From positions 3,818,001 through 3,882,000 of the forward strand of contig NZ_JAVTTP010000001.1 of the NCBI RefSeq assembly GCF_032248455.1: DNA of 64,000 nt, written 5' to 3'. The translations under genes were made by a program, and so were the position numbers. The notes under the pieces were generated by a model, which worked only from the letters and a program-made list of their open reading frames with translations, was not told the DNA's origin and did not search any database. The stretch's first letter is position 1. Every line of letters begins with the position of its first letter. Source of the DNA: Pricia mediterranea. Its GTDB lineage: Bacteria; Bacteroidota; Bacteroidia; Flavobacteriales; Flavobacteriaceae. Shown one piece after another: positions 43,257 through 53,400 of this stretch.

Positions 43257-44801
43257 ATGAAAATTTGGTTCTTACTTATCAATTTGACCGTGTTTTTGGT
43301 TTTTGGGACTTCATGCTCAAACAAAACCAAAAGAGCAAAGACTTTATACAAAACCCACTGCGCCAGCTGCCATTTGGCTCCCGATATCCAGGATTTGCCC
43401 AAGCATTTATGGGCGAACGAAGTACTGCCGAATATGGGGGCGCGGATGGGAATTCGAGATTCTACCTATGACCCCTACGAGGGCTTTAGCTTTGAGGAGC
43501 AGTATGCCATGATTCAATCCGGGGTTTATGGGGCGAAACCCATCATTTCCAGGGAAGATTGGCAGCTACTAACCGATTATATTGTCGCGCGTGCACCCGA
43601 CAGTTTGTCCACGGAACATATTTTGGACAGCCCAACGAAGGAGAACTCTCGCGGTATGGACCGTACCCTTACCCAATTTACGCCCCAACCGGTAGCTATC
43701 GATAGCAGCCCTGGCAGCTTTCTTAGCTTTGTAAATTACGATCCAAAAAAGGCAAGAGTGATAACTGCCGATCTGCGGGGAAAGGTCTTCGAGTACGATG
43801 CCAACAAAAACGCCTTACTGCAAAGATTCAACCTGGGCAATGCCATAACGGCATTCAACCAGACGGACAGTATCGCTTACATTACCACCGTCGGCATTCT
43901 TGATCCTTCCGAGATTGTGGCTGGCGGTATCCACGTGCTGCAAGACGGTTCCGCAAAGCGGCTACCCTTTGATTTTCACCGGCCCGTACATACCACGGTA
44001 TATGATCTCAACGGTAACGGCCATAAGGAAATCCTGGTTTGTGAGTTCGGAAATCTTACGGGGCAGTTATCCCTTTTGACCAAGCAAAACGACTCCATAT
44101 ATGGCAAACGGGTATTGCTGGCCCGGCCAGGAGCCCTAAGAACGGTAGTTCACGATATGGATTCGGATGGAAAGGATGATATTATCGCTATGACCGCCCA
44201 AGGCGATGAGGGCGTTAGCATTTTGTATCAGACCGGGAATTTGGACTTTCGGGAAGAACAGGTGGTTCGTTTCAGTCCCCTTTACGGAAGCAGTTGGTTC
44301 GAGTTATTGGATTACGATGGCGATGGAGACCAAGACCTGATTACCGTACACGGAGATAACGGGGATAAGACCCCAATTTTAAAACCCTATCACGGATTAC
44401 GGATTTACTTAAACGATGGGTCGAACCAATTTTCGGAAACCTTCTTTTATCCTTTCTACGGAGCTTCACGCAGCGTTAGTAGGGATTTTGATCAAGATGG
44501 GGATATAGACATCGCGTTAATCTCTACGTTTCCCGATTATGGGAAAAGGCCCGTGCAATCATTCGTATATCTCGAAAACAAGAACGAGGATAGCTTTCAA
44601 TTCGAGCCGCAAGGTCTACCCACGACAATTTCCGGAAGATGGTTTTTGATGGGTGCCGGCGATGTCGACAACGACGGGGATGAGGATATTGTAATCAGCT
44701 GTTTTACCTATTCCTTCAGCCCCGTACCGGTGGATTTAAAGCAAAGGTGGGGGGAGTCAGACTTTGATATGCTGATCTTGGAAAATGTGCTGTTGGAATA
44801 G
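43257..44801 (+). CDS. c-type cytochrome / FG-GAP repeat lipoprotein
   Basis: The 514-residue protein begins with a lipoprotein-like signal (MKIWFLLINLTVFLVFGTSCSN). A small monohaem cytochrome c domain follows, with CASCH at residues 35-39 and Met-rich NMGARMG about 22 residues later as a candidate axial ligand. The rest is a beta-propeller of FG-GAP/VCBS repeats with calcium-type loops (DSDGKDD, DYDGDGDQD, DFDQDGDID, DVDNDGDED). It is probably anchored in the outer membrane or periplasm; haem plus propeller suggests electron transfer linked to a bound ligand, but I know no defined function. It converges with the large FG-GAP/UnbV gene and may belong to the same locus. The CxxCH motif is clear. 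Confidence 0.78.
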   Translation: MKIWFLLINLTVFLVFGTSCSNKTKRAKTLYKTHCASCHLAPDIQDLPKHLWANEVLPNMGARMGIRDSTYDPYEGFSFEEQYAMIQSGVYGAKPIISREDWQLLTDYIVARAPDSLSTEHILDSPTKENSRGMDRTLTQFTPQPVAIDSSPGSFLSFVNYDPKKARVITADLRGKVFEYDANKNALLQRFNLGNAITAFNQTDSIAYITTVGILDPSEIVAGGIHVLQDGSAKRLPFDFHRPVHTTVYDLNGNGHKEILVCEFGNLTGQLSLLTKQNDSIYGKRVLLARPGALRTVVHDMDSDGKDDIIAMTAQGDEGVSILYQTGNLDFREEQVVRFSPLYGSSWFELLDYDGDGDQDLITVHGDNGDKTPILKPYHGLRIYLNDGSNQFSETFFYPFYGASRSVSRDFDQDGDIDIALISTFPDYGKRPVQSFVYLENKNEDSFQFEPQGLPTTISGRWFLMGAGDVDNDGDEDIVISCFTYSFSPVPVDLKQRWGESDFDMLILENVLLE

Positions 44802-44896
44802 TCCTTTGGGTTTTTCATCGGATTCGCAACATTGTCCAACTTGCCACGTGCCAATAAACTCAATGTTTATTTGTATTCGAAAGTGTAATCCGGATT

Positions 44897-47800
44897 TTAG
44901 GTCTCAACGTGTTGCAGATCCAACTTCCGCGTTTCTTTCCCAAAAATATTGTAGAAACGGATTTCCAATGCTTTGGTCGGTACCCTAATAATGCGGCTTG
45001 ATTGTGACTGAAATGAACTGCCCCAGTAAAATTCCCGTATCTGTTTTTGTCCATTCTGAAACCGGATTTCCGATCTTACCTCGTCGGGTTGCAATAGTAT
45101 GCGTACGCCATCTGACTTTGCTTTTGGTTCGAATACCCGTAGGGAATCATTGTTTTGGGATGCGACAATCAAGCGCTTTGTATCCGAAAGTGAAATCGCG
45201 ACCAGGCTCTTCCCATCACCGGGTACAAAGAAATGGCTTTGGTTCAACGGAATGGATTCGAAACTGCCGTCCCCCTTGTTTCTTAGGGCCACTCCGACCA
45301 GCGCATCCGCAGGCCCTTGCTGGACTTCCATCCCGAAGTCGTTTCCTACCATGAGGAGGTCCAGATAGCCGTCACCATCCAAATCTTGAGGCAGGATTCC
45401 GTAAACCGGTGCGAGCTGGGCGGCGATGGGCAAAGCGTGCATTTTAAACGTACCATCACCGAGATTCTCCACCCACGAGGTCTTCATATAGTTCAAGGAA
45501 TCTACAGTAGCATCGTCCAACAGGCCGTCGGGAAACATTTCCGGTAAAGTTGCTTCCCCGAATTCCCCAAAAGAATTGAATCTTTTTCGGATGCCTACGT
45601 ATTGTTTCGTCACATCTTGCCAAGGGTGGTAGAGGTATTCTTTTTTGATACCGACACTGTCACGCAGATAGTAGGAAATCAAGGGGTCGATGCTCCCGTT
45701 GTTGTCCAGGTCTTTGGCGTAGATACGCACCGGTTCATCCATCGAACCCTTAAAGTTCAGGTTTTCCCCCACATTACCCGCGATGTAGTCAATATCGCCA
45801 TCGTTGTCCAGATCGGCCGCTGCCAGACTGTTCCACCATCCCGAATAGCTATCTACCCCAGTGGTTTCGGTAACTTCAACCAGTTTTCCCGAATCGTTTT
45901 TAAAGAAGCGCAAGGGCATCCATTCTCCGGCCAAGATCAAATCGGGCCACGAGTCCCCGTTAAAATCCGTCCAAAGTGCATCGCTGATCAAACCGGGAAA
46001 TTCCAGTTCGGGGTTTATCTCTTGGGTCACATCGGTAAATTTCGGGCTGCCGGCGCTACTTTCATTTCTAAGGATGTATGAGCGATCGGACTTAGGATAG
46101 GAAAACGGCAACACCCTACTCCCGATAAAGAGATCAAGGTCACCATCGCGATCGAAATCCGCAGCTTTTACGGCCGAGGAATTTGTGCGCATGTCGGGAA
46201 GGCTGTTTTTTGAATACGTAAAATTGCCCTGACCATTGTTAATCATGAGCATGTCTCGATAATACTCATGCCCAGACGGATACTGGGCGGAGCCTCGGGC
46301 GATATAGAGGTCGAGGTCGCCGTCGTTGTCGGCATCGAACAGTAAGGTACCCGCATCTTCTTCGTGGAGTTCTTGGGAGTTCTTATAGGCGACCTCTTTT
46401 TGCACAAAGCTGTTATCTGCTTGTTGTATAAACCACTTTTCCTTAAAACTACGACTTGCTCCTACGAACAGGTCATCGAGGCCATCGCTGTTGATGTCCC
46501 CGACGGATAGGGCAGGCCCGTATTGTGAGAATTTGTGGGGTAAGGTACTTTGGAAGTTGAAATCGATAAAATCATGGTCTCCGGCAAAATGGTCCAGACC
46601 ATACCTGTCCGAAACCTCCTCGAACAGAGGCGATTGTCTAGGAGCGTTGGTTTTGTCGGAATGTATGGGATGTGGGGAGTAGGGGATGGTAACCACGGTA
46701 TCCGCGGAAACCTTGCCGAGCATTTGCTCGTTCCCGTTCGGCCAGTTGATTTTCAGGCTATCTATATTGGAACGGTTCCCTAGACCGAAATGCAGGATGG
46801 TTTCGGGTTGGGAAAGATATCCCCGCCCGCTCAGGAGCGACTTTTTCTGTCGGAGGCTATCCCCATATATTTCTACAGTGGCCCCAATGGCGTTCAAATT
46901 ATTTTTTGGCCCCTTCAGTTTTATCCGAAGGTAACGGTTGCCCTGATCGAGCTCGTTTGTTTTATTCTCAAGAAGAAGCGCCTTGTCGTTGATATTGTTG
47001 ACTACCAAATCGAGATCTCCATCACCATCGAGATCACCATAGGCGGCGCCGTTGGAGTAGGTGGGGAAGTCAAGCCCCCAATCTTTGGTGACGTCCACAA
47101 ATTCATAATCGCCCCTGTTGCGGAACATAAAATTGGGAACCTTGATCTGGGGTATGGCGGCAATCAATTTTTCTTTACTTATAAACTGTTTTGAAGTCGA
47201 ACGAAAATCACCGAAATCCCGATCCGTCACGTCTTTTGGAAAACCGTTGGTAATAAAAAGGTCTTGCCATCCGTCGTTGTCATAGTCGGCAAAAAGCGGG
47301 GCCCAGCTCCAATCCGTTTCCTTGATATCGGCGAGCATCGCAATTTCCCCGAAAACGGGTAGTTGGGTCTCCGGATTGGTACCGTGGCTAATTTGTAAGG
47401 TGTTGCGAGTATATTGCTTTTCGTAATCGAATTTTTTGGTAAAAATTTCCTTTTGATAACTGCTGGGCCCTTGAAACAATTTCTTGCGCTTATTATAATA
47501 GGGCTGCATCTCGGTGGTGTAGAGTTCCAGCTGCCCGTTATTATCGATATCGGCCATATCGCTGCCCATGGAAGACAGGCTAAAATGTTTGAACATGTCC
47601 CGGGCCCGGTTGGTGAAAGTACCGTCTTGATTATTGATATAGAGGAGGTCGTTGCTAAAAAAATCGTTGGCAACGTAGATATCGGGCCAGCCATCTTCAT
47701 TAAAGTCGTTGATGACGGTACTATGGCTATAGCCATGGTAGCGGATACCGGCCTTTTCAGAAATTTCAACGAAATGTGGGTGGCCTTGTCCAGTATTCCC

Positions 47801-48493
47801 GCGATTTTCGTAGAGCCGGTCTTTGCTCATTGATGTTCCGTCATCCTCGAGGGGACGGAATAGGGTCGGGTCTACGCCTTCGATACGGTTGACCCCGATA
47901 AACAGGTCGAGATCCCCGTCACGGTCATAGTCAAAAAATTGGGCGTGGGAGGAATAACTGACATCAGCCAGCCCGTAGGCTTCCGCCATTTCCTGAAACA
48001 GGGGTACGTTCTGGTCGTTGTTCCCCTGATTGATGTACAAGAGATTTTTTCTATGTACGGAATCCCGGTAAAACGTATTGCAGATGTAGATATCATTTTT
48101 TCCATCCGCATTGATATCCACGATGGACACTCCCGACGACCAAAGAAGGGAGTCCGGTTTTCCAATTTGGGCCGTCTTGGAAATGTCATCGAACTCCAGT
48201 TCCCCCAGGTTCAAATAAAGCCGGTTGTCCACTTGGTTGCCTGCAAAGAAGATATCATCGAGACCATCATTGTTCAGGTCCCCGATGGCCACGCCAGCCC
48301 CGTTGTACACAAACTCATTATCAATGATGTTGATGGAGTCGTTTTCCGAGAGTTGGTTGTTGAAGTCCAATCCCGATATCGATGGGCCAATAGCATGAAA
48401 TCGCTTGGGCCGTTCCTCTTCCGTACAACCCGAATTAAGAAACAAGATGAGGACCAGGAGCCCAACACTATATTTGACTTCTTCAAATTTCAT
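44897..48493 (-). CDS. large FG-GAP/VCBS and ASPIC/UnbV domain lipoprotein
   Basis: The 1198-residue protein has a lipoprotein signal (LLVLILFLNSGCTEEE). Two long runs of FG-GAP/VCBS repeats carry calcium-binding-like loops (DLNNDGLDD, DYDRDGDLD, DLDGDGDLD, DFDRDGDLD, DLDNDGDID). Between them, around residues 520-600, is an ASPIC/UnbV-type domain (RYLRIKLKGPKNNLNAIGATVEIY ... SLKINWPNGNEQ). The architecture is that of CRTAC1-like bacterial proteins, of unknown function, often encoded beside SusC/SusD. It is likely a surface-exposed binding protein loaded with calcium. It follows susD by 117 bp across a terminator, so it may be partly uncoupled from susCD. There is no type IX C-terminal domain. 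Confidence 0.85.
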   Translation of the reverse strand: MKFEEVKYSVGLLVLILFLNSGCTEEERPKRFHAIGPSISGLDFNNQLSENDSINIIDNEFVYNGAGVAIGDLNNDGLDDIFFAGNQVDNRLYLNLGELEFDDISKTAQIGKPDSLLWSSGVSIVDINADGKNDIYICNTFYRDSVHRKNLLYINQGNNDQNVPLFQEMAEAYGLADVSYSSHAQFFDYDRDGDLDLFIGVNRIEGVDPTLFRPLEDDGTSMSKDRLYENRGNTGQGHPHFVEISEKAGIRYHGYSHSTVINDFNEDGWPDIYVANDFFSNDLLYINNQDGTFTNRARDMFKHFSLSSMGSDMADIDNNGQLELYTTEMQPYYNKRKKLFQGPSSYQKEIFTKKFDYEKQYTRNTLQISHGTNPETQLPVFGEIAMLADIKETDWSWAPLFADYDNDGWQDLFITNGFPKDVTDRDFGDFRSTSKQFISKEKLIAAIPQIKVPNFMFRNRGDYEFVDVTKDWGLDFPTYSNGAAYGDLDGDGDLDLVVNNINDKALLLENKTNELDQGNRYLRIKLKGPKNNLNAIGATVEIYGDSLRQKKSLLSGRGYLSQPETILHFGLGNRSNIDSLKINWPNGNEQMLGKVSADTVVTIPYSPHPIHSDKTNAPRQSPLFEEVSDRYGLDHFAGDHDFIDFNFQSTLPHKFSQYGPALSVGDINSDGLDDLFVGASRSFKEKWFIQQADNSFVQKEVAYKNSQELHEEDAGTLLFDADNDGDLDLYIARGSAQYPSGHEYYRDMLMINNGQGNFTYSKNSLPDMRTNSSAVKAADFDRDGDLDLFIGSRVLPFSYPKSDRSYILRNESSAGSPKFTDVTQEINPELEFPGLISDALWTDFNGDSWPDLILAGEWMPLRFFKNDSGKLVEVTETTGVDSYSGWWNSLAAADLDNDGDIDYIAGNVGENLNFKGSMDEPVRIYAKDLDNNGSIDPLISYYLRDSVGIKKEYLYHPWQDVTKQYVGIRKRFNSFGEFGEATLPEMFPDGLLDDATVDSLNYMKTSWVENLGDGTFKMHALPIAAQLAPVYGILPQDLDGDGYLDLLMVGNDFGMEVQQGPADALVGVALRNKGDGSFESIPLNQSHFFVPGDGKSLVAISLSDTKRLIVASQNNDSLRVFEPKAKSDGVRILLQPDEVRSEIRFQNGQKQIREFYWGSSFQSQSSRIIRVPTKALEIRFYNIFGKETRKLDLQHVET

Positions 48494-48544
48494 ATGAACA
48501 ACAATGCCAAAATAGGTGATTGATAGATGTTACGAAATTACAAA

Positions 48545-48572
48545 AAAGGCATCCCGATTTCGAGATGCCTTT
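48545..48572 (-). terminator. terminator after susD (minus strand)
   Basis: On the minus strand aaaggcatc/gatgccttt form a 9-bp stem with a 10-nt loop, followed by a T run. It lies about 40 nt after the susD stop and may reduce read-through into the FG-GAP/UnbV gene. Confidence 0.75.
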
Positions 48573-48610
48573 ACAAGATTGTTGCCTATCGTATCTTTAA
48601 TATTACTGCT

Positions 48611-50356
48611 TTAGTAACCAGGGTTTTGTGTTAGCACTCCAGGCTGCAAATCAAGCTGGGTCTGGGGTATAGGCAAATATTCGTTGGTTCCTTCGGTAAA
48701 ATTGCCTCCTTCATATGCTGAGGACAAATATTGCTTCTCATAGTCAATAAAAGAATTGATCTCCTCGGCCGCAATTCCCCATCGGACCAAGTCAAAGAAC
48801 CGGTGTCCTTCCCCGGATAGCTCCAATTTGCGTTCGAAACGGAGTGCTTGGGTTGCCGATGCCTTGCTGGCGAATTGGGCTGGGGAATATTCAGCGATTA
48901 CATAATTGGCCGCATTGGTTCCGTCGTCATTTTTAACCCAAAATTCCGATTTGGCCGCCCTCGCTCGAACCATATTGACGTAGGTACGCGCCTGTTCCAA
49001 AGAACCGGCCTCGATTTCTGCTTCCGCCGCCATTAAGAGGACATCGGCAAATCGAATAATCGTATAGTTCATAGTAGCATAACCACGCGTCCATGAACTC
49101 GCATCGGTGTACACCCCATCTTGGTTCACATAGTACACATATTTTTTAGGGGCATAGGGGCCGCCGTAGTTTTGAACCCTGATCCATGCCGATCCGGGAA
49201 ACGGTTGCCATCCTAAATAGGGAATGCTTCTTCTTCCGATGGAATGATCAAGTCGGGGATCTACGGGGCCGGCATCGGGGGTGAAGGGTTCGCTGGTCAA
49301 TATACCCATATCGGTTTCCAGTTCATTAGCGGAATTTCGATACGACTTGTCAAGAAGGGGCAGACCATCGCCGGTCACCCGATACGAATTGGCCAGTTCA
49401 AAACTGGGCTGAAAAAAGCCACAGCAGTCCCCCGGTCCGTCGGTACCGGTCTGATAGGGATAGTTGAGGTCGTCCCACCAGTTGGAGTTGTTAACGGACC
49501 CCGTTTCGTTGGAGGATTCAACGTCCATAATGGCTTCGGCGTGGTTGTCGTTGGCCGCATTAAAGATTTCGGCAAAGTCATCCAGTAATTTATATTTAAG
49601 TCCGTTGGAAGTCACACCGTTGGCAATAACATCGTCGAACCACGTTATGGCCTCCGCATATTTTTCCTGATAGAGCTTGGCTTTACCCATGTAAGCTCCG
49701 GCGGCCCATTTGTTGACCCGGCCCGCATCGGTTACTTCGGGCAGGTTGTCGAATGCATATTGAAAATCGGATTCAATCTGTGCCCAGGCATCGCCGTTGT
49801 TGGGTATTTCAGGTATTTCAACGGTAGGGACGGTCTCATCGAAGACTACAATATTGTTATAGTGCTTCTTTAGATCAAAATAAAAATGCCCCCGGAGCAT
49901 TCGGGCCTGTGCCGCCATAGTTGTAGCCTTTTCTGCAGGAATCGCATCGCCCGATTCGGCGATGGCGGTCAGTACGGCATTGCATCGGCTTACCCCTTCG
50001 TAACGAGCCGCCCATAAAGCGTTAAATTCCGCAAAGGTCGGATCGGCCTGAAAGCGTTGTATCGTGGCCATTGCGGCATAATCACCGGGATCCGTGCCCT
50101 TATTGGCATCGCCGCCAAGAATCGATCCCGTAATCCAATGGTTGGGTCCGGCTGCACGGTTACCGTTCAAAGCCCCGTTCAACATGGAGTAAGCCCCAAT
50201 CAACAAACCTTCAATCCCTTCGACGGTAGTTACCTGTGCTTCCGCCAAGGTGTTAGTGGGCGGCACTTCTAGAAACTCATCGCTACACGATATGCCCGAC
50301 ATCAACAGGGCAATCGATAGGGCGACCAACTTTTTTGATTTATATATTGTTTCCAT
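48611..50356 (-). CDS. SusD/RagB family nutrient-binding outer membrane lipoprotein
   Basis: This 581-residue protein starts with METIYKSKKLVALSIALLMSGISC, a lipoprotein signal with Cys as lipid anchor. The helical TPR-based SusD fold is indicated by the N-terminal EVPPTNTLAEAQVTTVEGIEGLLIGAYSML, the central AAGAYMGKAKLYQEKYAEAITWFDDVI and the C-terminal FADVLLMAAEAEIEAGSLEQARTYVNMVRARA ... RFERKLELSGEGHRFFDLVRWG. It forms a lid on the SusC partner encoded 49 bp upstream. A 22-residue upstream extension to 50422 lacks signal character, so I prefer ATG 50356. No glycoside hydrolase, sulfatase or peptidase gene is nearby to hint at the substrate. Confidence 0.93.
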   Translation of the reverse strand: METIYKSKKLVALSIALLMSGISCSDEFLEVPPTNTLAEAQVTTVEGIEGLLIGAYSMLNGALNGNRAAGPNHWITGSILGGDANKGTDPGDYAAMATIQRFQADPTFAEFNALWAARYEGVSRCNAVLTAIAESGDAIPAEKATTMAAQARMLRGHFYFDLKKHYNNIVVFDETVPTVEIPEIPNNGDAWAQIESDFQYAFDNLPEVTDAGRVNKWAAGAYMGKAKLYQEKYAEAITWFDDVIANGVTSNGLKYKLLDDFAEIFNAANDNHAEAIMDVESSNETGSVNNSNWWDDLNYPYQTGTDGPGDCCGFFQPSFELANSYRVTGDGLPLLDKSYRNSANELETDMGILTSEPFTPDAGPVDPRLDHSIGRRSIPYLGWQPFPGSAWIRVQNYGGPYAPKKYVYYVNQDGVYTDASSWTRGYATMNYTIIRFADVLLMAAEAEIEAGSLEQARTYVNMVRARAAKSEFWVKNDDGTNAANYVIAEYSPAQFASKASATQALRFERKLELSGEGHRFFDLVRWGIAAEEINSFIDYEKQYLSSAYEGGNFTEGTNEYLPIPQTQLDLQPGVLTQNPGY

Positions 50357-50405
50357 AATAGTTTTTATAAAAATAGTTTTTTTAAACAAGTTAAGCAGCC
50401 GGTTT

Positions 50406-53400
50406 TTAGATGCCGATTTCAAAATTAATCAGATACTGGGGGGCGACGGGATAGTTGCCGACGTCGATACCGAAGTTGGTATCCGCGGCGTTACCGATGC
50501 CCGGATCGATGCCACTATAATCGGTAATGGTCCAAATATTATTGGCCGACAGTCCGATCTTAAATTTGGTCAGGCCCAATTTGTCCGCCAGTTCTTCCTT
50601 AAAGTCGTAGGATAGGGACAAACGCTGTAAGCGAACGTAGCTACCGTTTTCAACGTACCAGGAATTGCCTACGGTATTGGTACTGAAGTTGGAAGCGCTT
50701 TCCCAAATTGGAGCGGCGGCATCGTTGCCGAGCTCCGGGGTCCAGGAATCGAAGGCGGCAACTCCTTTCGCGGCACCTTCAAAGGTGCCGTAGAAGTCGG
50801 TGTACCATTTAGACTGGTTCCAGATCTCGTTACCAAAAGTACCGTACCAATAGGTTTCGAACTCAAGTGCCTTATATTTTAAGTTCAGGGTTATTCCTCC
50901 CGTATAGTCCGGTACGGGACTTCCCAGGAACTTTCGATCGTCTGGGGTAATTTCCCCATCCCGGTTAACATCCTCATATCGGAAACGGCCTAAGCCCTTG
51001 CCGTCTTGTTCGGGGGAGTTCTGCACTTCTTCCTCGGTATTGAAATATCCAATGACATTGTAGCCGTAGAAGGCCGATAGGGACTGACCAACCGCATTTC
51101 TAGTGGCGACGATGCTTCTCACACTGGGTCCGTCAAAGAAATCAAGGCCGGGGGCCAACGACGCAATCTCATTCTTCAAAAACGAGTTCGTCATGCTCAC
51201 TTCAAAACTAAAATCCTCCGTGAAGTTTCCCCGTCCGATGATTTCGAAGTCCAACCCCTTATTCGACATTTTAGCAATGTTAACAGAGGGTGCGGCGGCA
51301 TAATTTCCAGTTACGGCCGGTAACGGCAATTGGTACAGGAGGTCTTCGGTATCTTTCTTCCAGAGATCTAGGATGAAATCCAATCTATTGTTGAAAAAAC
51401 TGGCGTCGAAACCGATGTTGAGAGTGGTACTGGTCTCCCATTTGGCATCGGGGTTTCCTATACGGCTTAACGCGAAGCCTTCGTCCGCTCCAGAGGCCTG
51501 ACCGGTGGTTTGATAAAAGGTATTGGCCCTGTCGGCGGCATACAGGAAATACTGGTTGTTCGGGTTAACGTTGTTGGAGTTGCCCATTTGGCCCCAGCCT
51601 CCCCTTACCTTAAGATCACTCAAAACTTCCTGGTTTTGCATAAAGGATTCGGCAATGACTCGCCACGCACCGGATATGGCCGGAAAGGTTCCGTATCGGT
51701 TGTTCCCCCCAAAGCGGGAGGCTCCGTCCCTACGTAATACCCCTGTTATATAGTATTTCTCATCGAAATTGTAATCCAATTTTCCGAAAAGCGAATAAAA
51801 GTTTACACCCTTATATTGACTACTATTGACTACCGGACTTTGTACCACGGTGAGACTTTGGAAATCGGGATCGGTGGAGAACGGGTTGAGTCCCGATCCG
51901 CTGATGTTGCGGCCTCTTCCTGTATTCAGGGCTTCGATGCCCGCAAGCGCTTTGATGCGATGCACCCCGAACGACTTGTCGTAACTGGCCGTGTTGGTAA
52001 ACGTCCAATTGAAATTAAATCCGCTGCCTTCTCCATAGCTATTGTTCGCCTGGGGTTCGGCGTCTCCCAGGTACTTGTAGGTGTAGTCTGTATAATAATA
52101 GTTGCTGTAACCGCCACCAAGACTCGATCGTAGTGTAAGTCCGTCGAAGGGTTTCAGGAGAACGTATACATTGCCCGTTCCGCCGATCGAGTAGCTTCGA
52201 TCGTCGCCATCATTGTTCTTTAATTCCCTAACAGGGTTTCTTGGATTACCAAAACCGGCCGCCTTCGTACTGGCAAAGCTTCCGAACTCGTCATATACCG
52301 GTATAATGGTCGACATCCGAAATGAAGATAGTATCGCGGATTCATCGTCGGCACCGCCTATTCCTCCGGATCCACCGAACCCTCCTGTCAAGGACCGGTA
52401 GGTTACCTGAAAGTTCTCCCCGATACTCAGCCATGGGGCTAGATCCCATTCGGAGTTGAACCGTGCCGTATATCTTTTAAAATCGTTTTCCAGTAGAATA
52501 CCTGCTTGGTCCTGTCCGGAGATGCTGGAATAGAACCTACCGTTTTCGGTACCGCCTTTGAAGCCGACGGTAAACCTGCTAAGGGGGGCTACCCGGGTAA
52601 TTTCCTTATACCAGTTCGTGCCTTTCAGGTTGGGACGGATCAAAAATGTATTCTGGGGGTCGTTTTCATAGGCCTGCCGAATTGCCGCCAAATCGACCTC
52701 GCTGGCCGATACACCGCTAGGGCCGTTGGCATAAAGATAATCGGGCAGCGTAGGAATGGGGTTGCTGCCATACTGTGGGTGGTTATAGTCAACTGGAACA
52801 CCCAGTGCGGCCGCGTTGTTCTCGTAAGCGATGTGAGTATATCTTGCTTGGTCATAAGGACTCAGCATTTTCTTTGCCCTTCCTGCATTCGGATCGGAGA
52901 TACCGCTGGAGATGTTGATGGAAACCTCGGTTTTTTGAGTGCCCCTGGAACCGGGCTTGGTGGTGTAGACCACAACCCCGTTGGCCGCCCTTGCCCCGTA
53001 AATCGAAGCCGCTGCGGCATCCTTCAACACGGTCGTGGTCTCTATATCATCGGGATTCAAAAATTCGGTATTGTTTACAGGAAGCCCGTCGACAACATAC
53101 AGCGGTTCGTTACCTCCGAAGGCTCCGAAACCACGGATACGAATCTGGCTTGTCGTACCCGGTTGGCCATTGGTAATAACGGTAACACCCGAAACCCGGC
53201 CCTGTAATTGCTGTTCTACGTTCCCTGAGGGGACCGCAGCGAGCTTTTCGGCCTGTACTACAGAGACCGCAGCAGTGGTCTCACGCTTTGTCTGGGTCTG
53301 ATATCCTGTAACCACGACCTCATCGAGAAGGGCAGAATCTTCCGCCATAGTAATATTGATTTCGGATTGGCCATCCACCGGAACTTGTTGGGTCTGAAAC

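Noticed and set aside
52506-53207. 233-codon open frame antisense to susC
   Set aside because: The susC frame has plug and regulatory-domain motifs throughout this interval; the antisense frame has none.
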